Origin: Onstottus_B arcticum
Lineage (GTDB): Bacteria; Acidobacteriota; Blastocatellia; UBA7656
Assembly (NCBI GenBank): GCA_038040485.1
Contig: JBBPIE010000037.1
Coordinates: 1 to 64,000, forward strand
Direction of reading: 5' to 3'
DNA length: 64,000 nt
The notes below the pieces were generated by a model. The model was not told where the DNA came from, searched no databases, and worked only from the letters and a program-made list of their open reading frames with translations. Positions 63,919 to 64,000 of this stretch are shown here, piece by piece. The stretch's first letter is position 1. Every line of letters begins with the position of its first letter. Both the position numbers and the translations under genes were made by a program.

Positions 63919-64000
63919 AAGCCTCTGCGTCTTTGCGTCTTGCGGTTAGTAGTTCTCCCGTGATCAGCTCACCGCAGTGACGCAAAAGACGCAGAGGCTT
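63919..64000. repeat. Long palindromic CTCTGCGTCTTTGCG-type element
   Basis: The left arm 63919-63946 (AAGCCTCTGCGTCTTTGCGT and on to GCGGT) and right arm 63971-64000 are inverted copies with a few indels, enclosing about 24 bp. The element reaches the window edge. Same word family as the small palindrome at 1041-1077. Confidence 0.7.

Overview
The window reads as a chromosomal segment of a Gram-negative, moderately GC-rich bacterium, most likely an Acidobacteriota (Blastocatellia-like). The lineage is inferred from gene content: an LptD outer-membrane protein, an Oar-type TonB receptor with carboxypeptidase-regulatory domains, many secreted beta-propeller, FG-GAP and DUF11 proteins, and abundant palindromic intergenic repeats. 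No rRNA, tRNA or CRISPR array was recognised.

Layout. 0-4 kb (+): acyltransferase, Cys-cluster protein, rsmB and a secreted metallo-beta-lactamase-fold hydrolase. 4.5-9.7 kb (-): the heat-shock operon hrcA-grpE-dnaK-dnaJ, with a good sigma70-type promoter but no visible CIRCE operator. A perfect 319-bp tandem duplication lies at its 3' end. 10-16.6 kb (-): a secreted propeller protein and a large RHS/YD-repeat gene broken by a 20-bp tandem duplication. 16.9-19.9 kb (-): lptD. 20.2-28.8 kb (+): pssA, then four secreted proteins (PKD/thrombospondin-3 protein, its short paralogue, a PQQ-type propeller, a large metzincin-like protease). 29-29.9 kb (-): a small gene and a gluconate-2-dehydrogenase subunit-3-like protein. 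30.3-34 kb (+): recF-gyrB, ended by a strong terminator.

34.2-51.1 kb is an accessory island. It starts with a Gp37/Gp68 three-Cys protein and its TcmP partner. Three TIR-domain genes follow: TIR-TM-TPR (with a FecR-like secreted protein behind it); a TIR/TIR-like protein translationally coupled to a STAND ATPase with 20 near-identical WD40 repeats; and TIR-nucleotidyl cyclase-TM-lectin-like. Two copies of a DUF4231 (SLATT-like, two-TM) gene each sit divergently next to a TIR gene and share the same promoter; the second copy is frameshifted. Between them lie remnants of another STAND sensor gene. I infer a signalling or immune/conflict island in which TIR enzymes, a STAND sensor and predicted membrane effectors are combined and reshuffled.

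51.3-63.3 kb (+): two tandem paralogues of giant secreted FG-GAP/beta-helix proteins with a 336-bp identical tract, then an Oar-like TonB receptor. A small conserved hypothetical gene and a palindromic repeat close the window.
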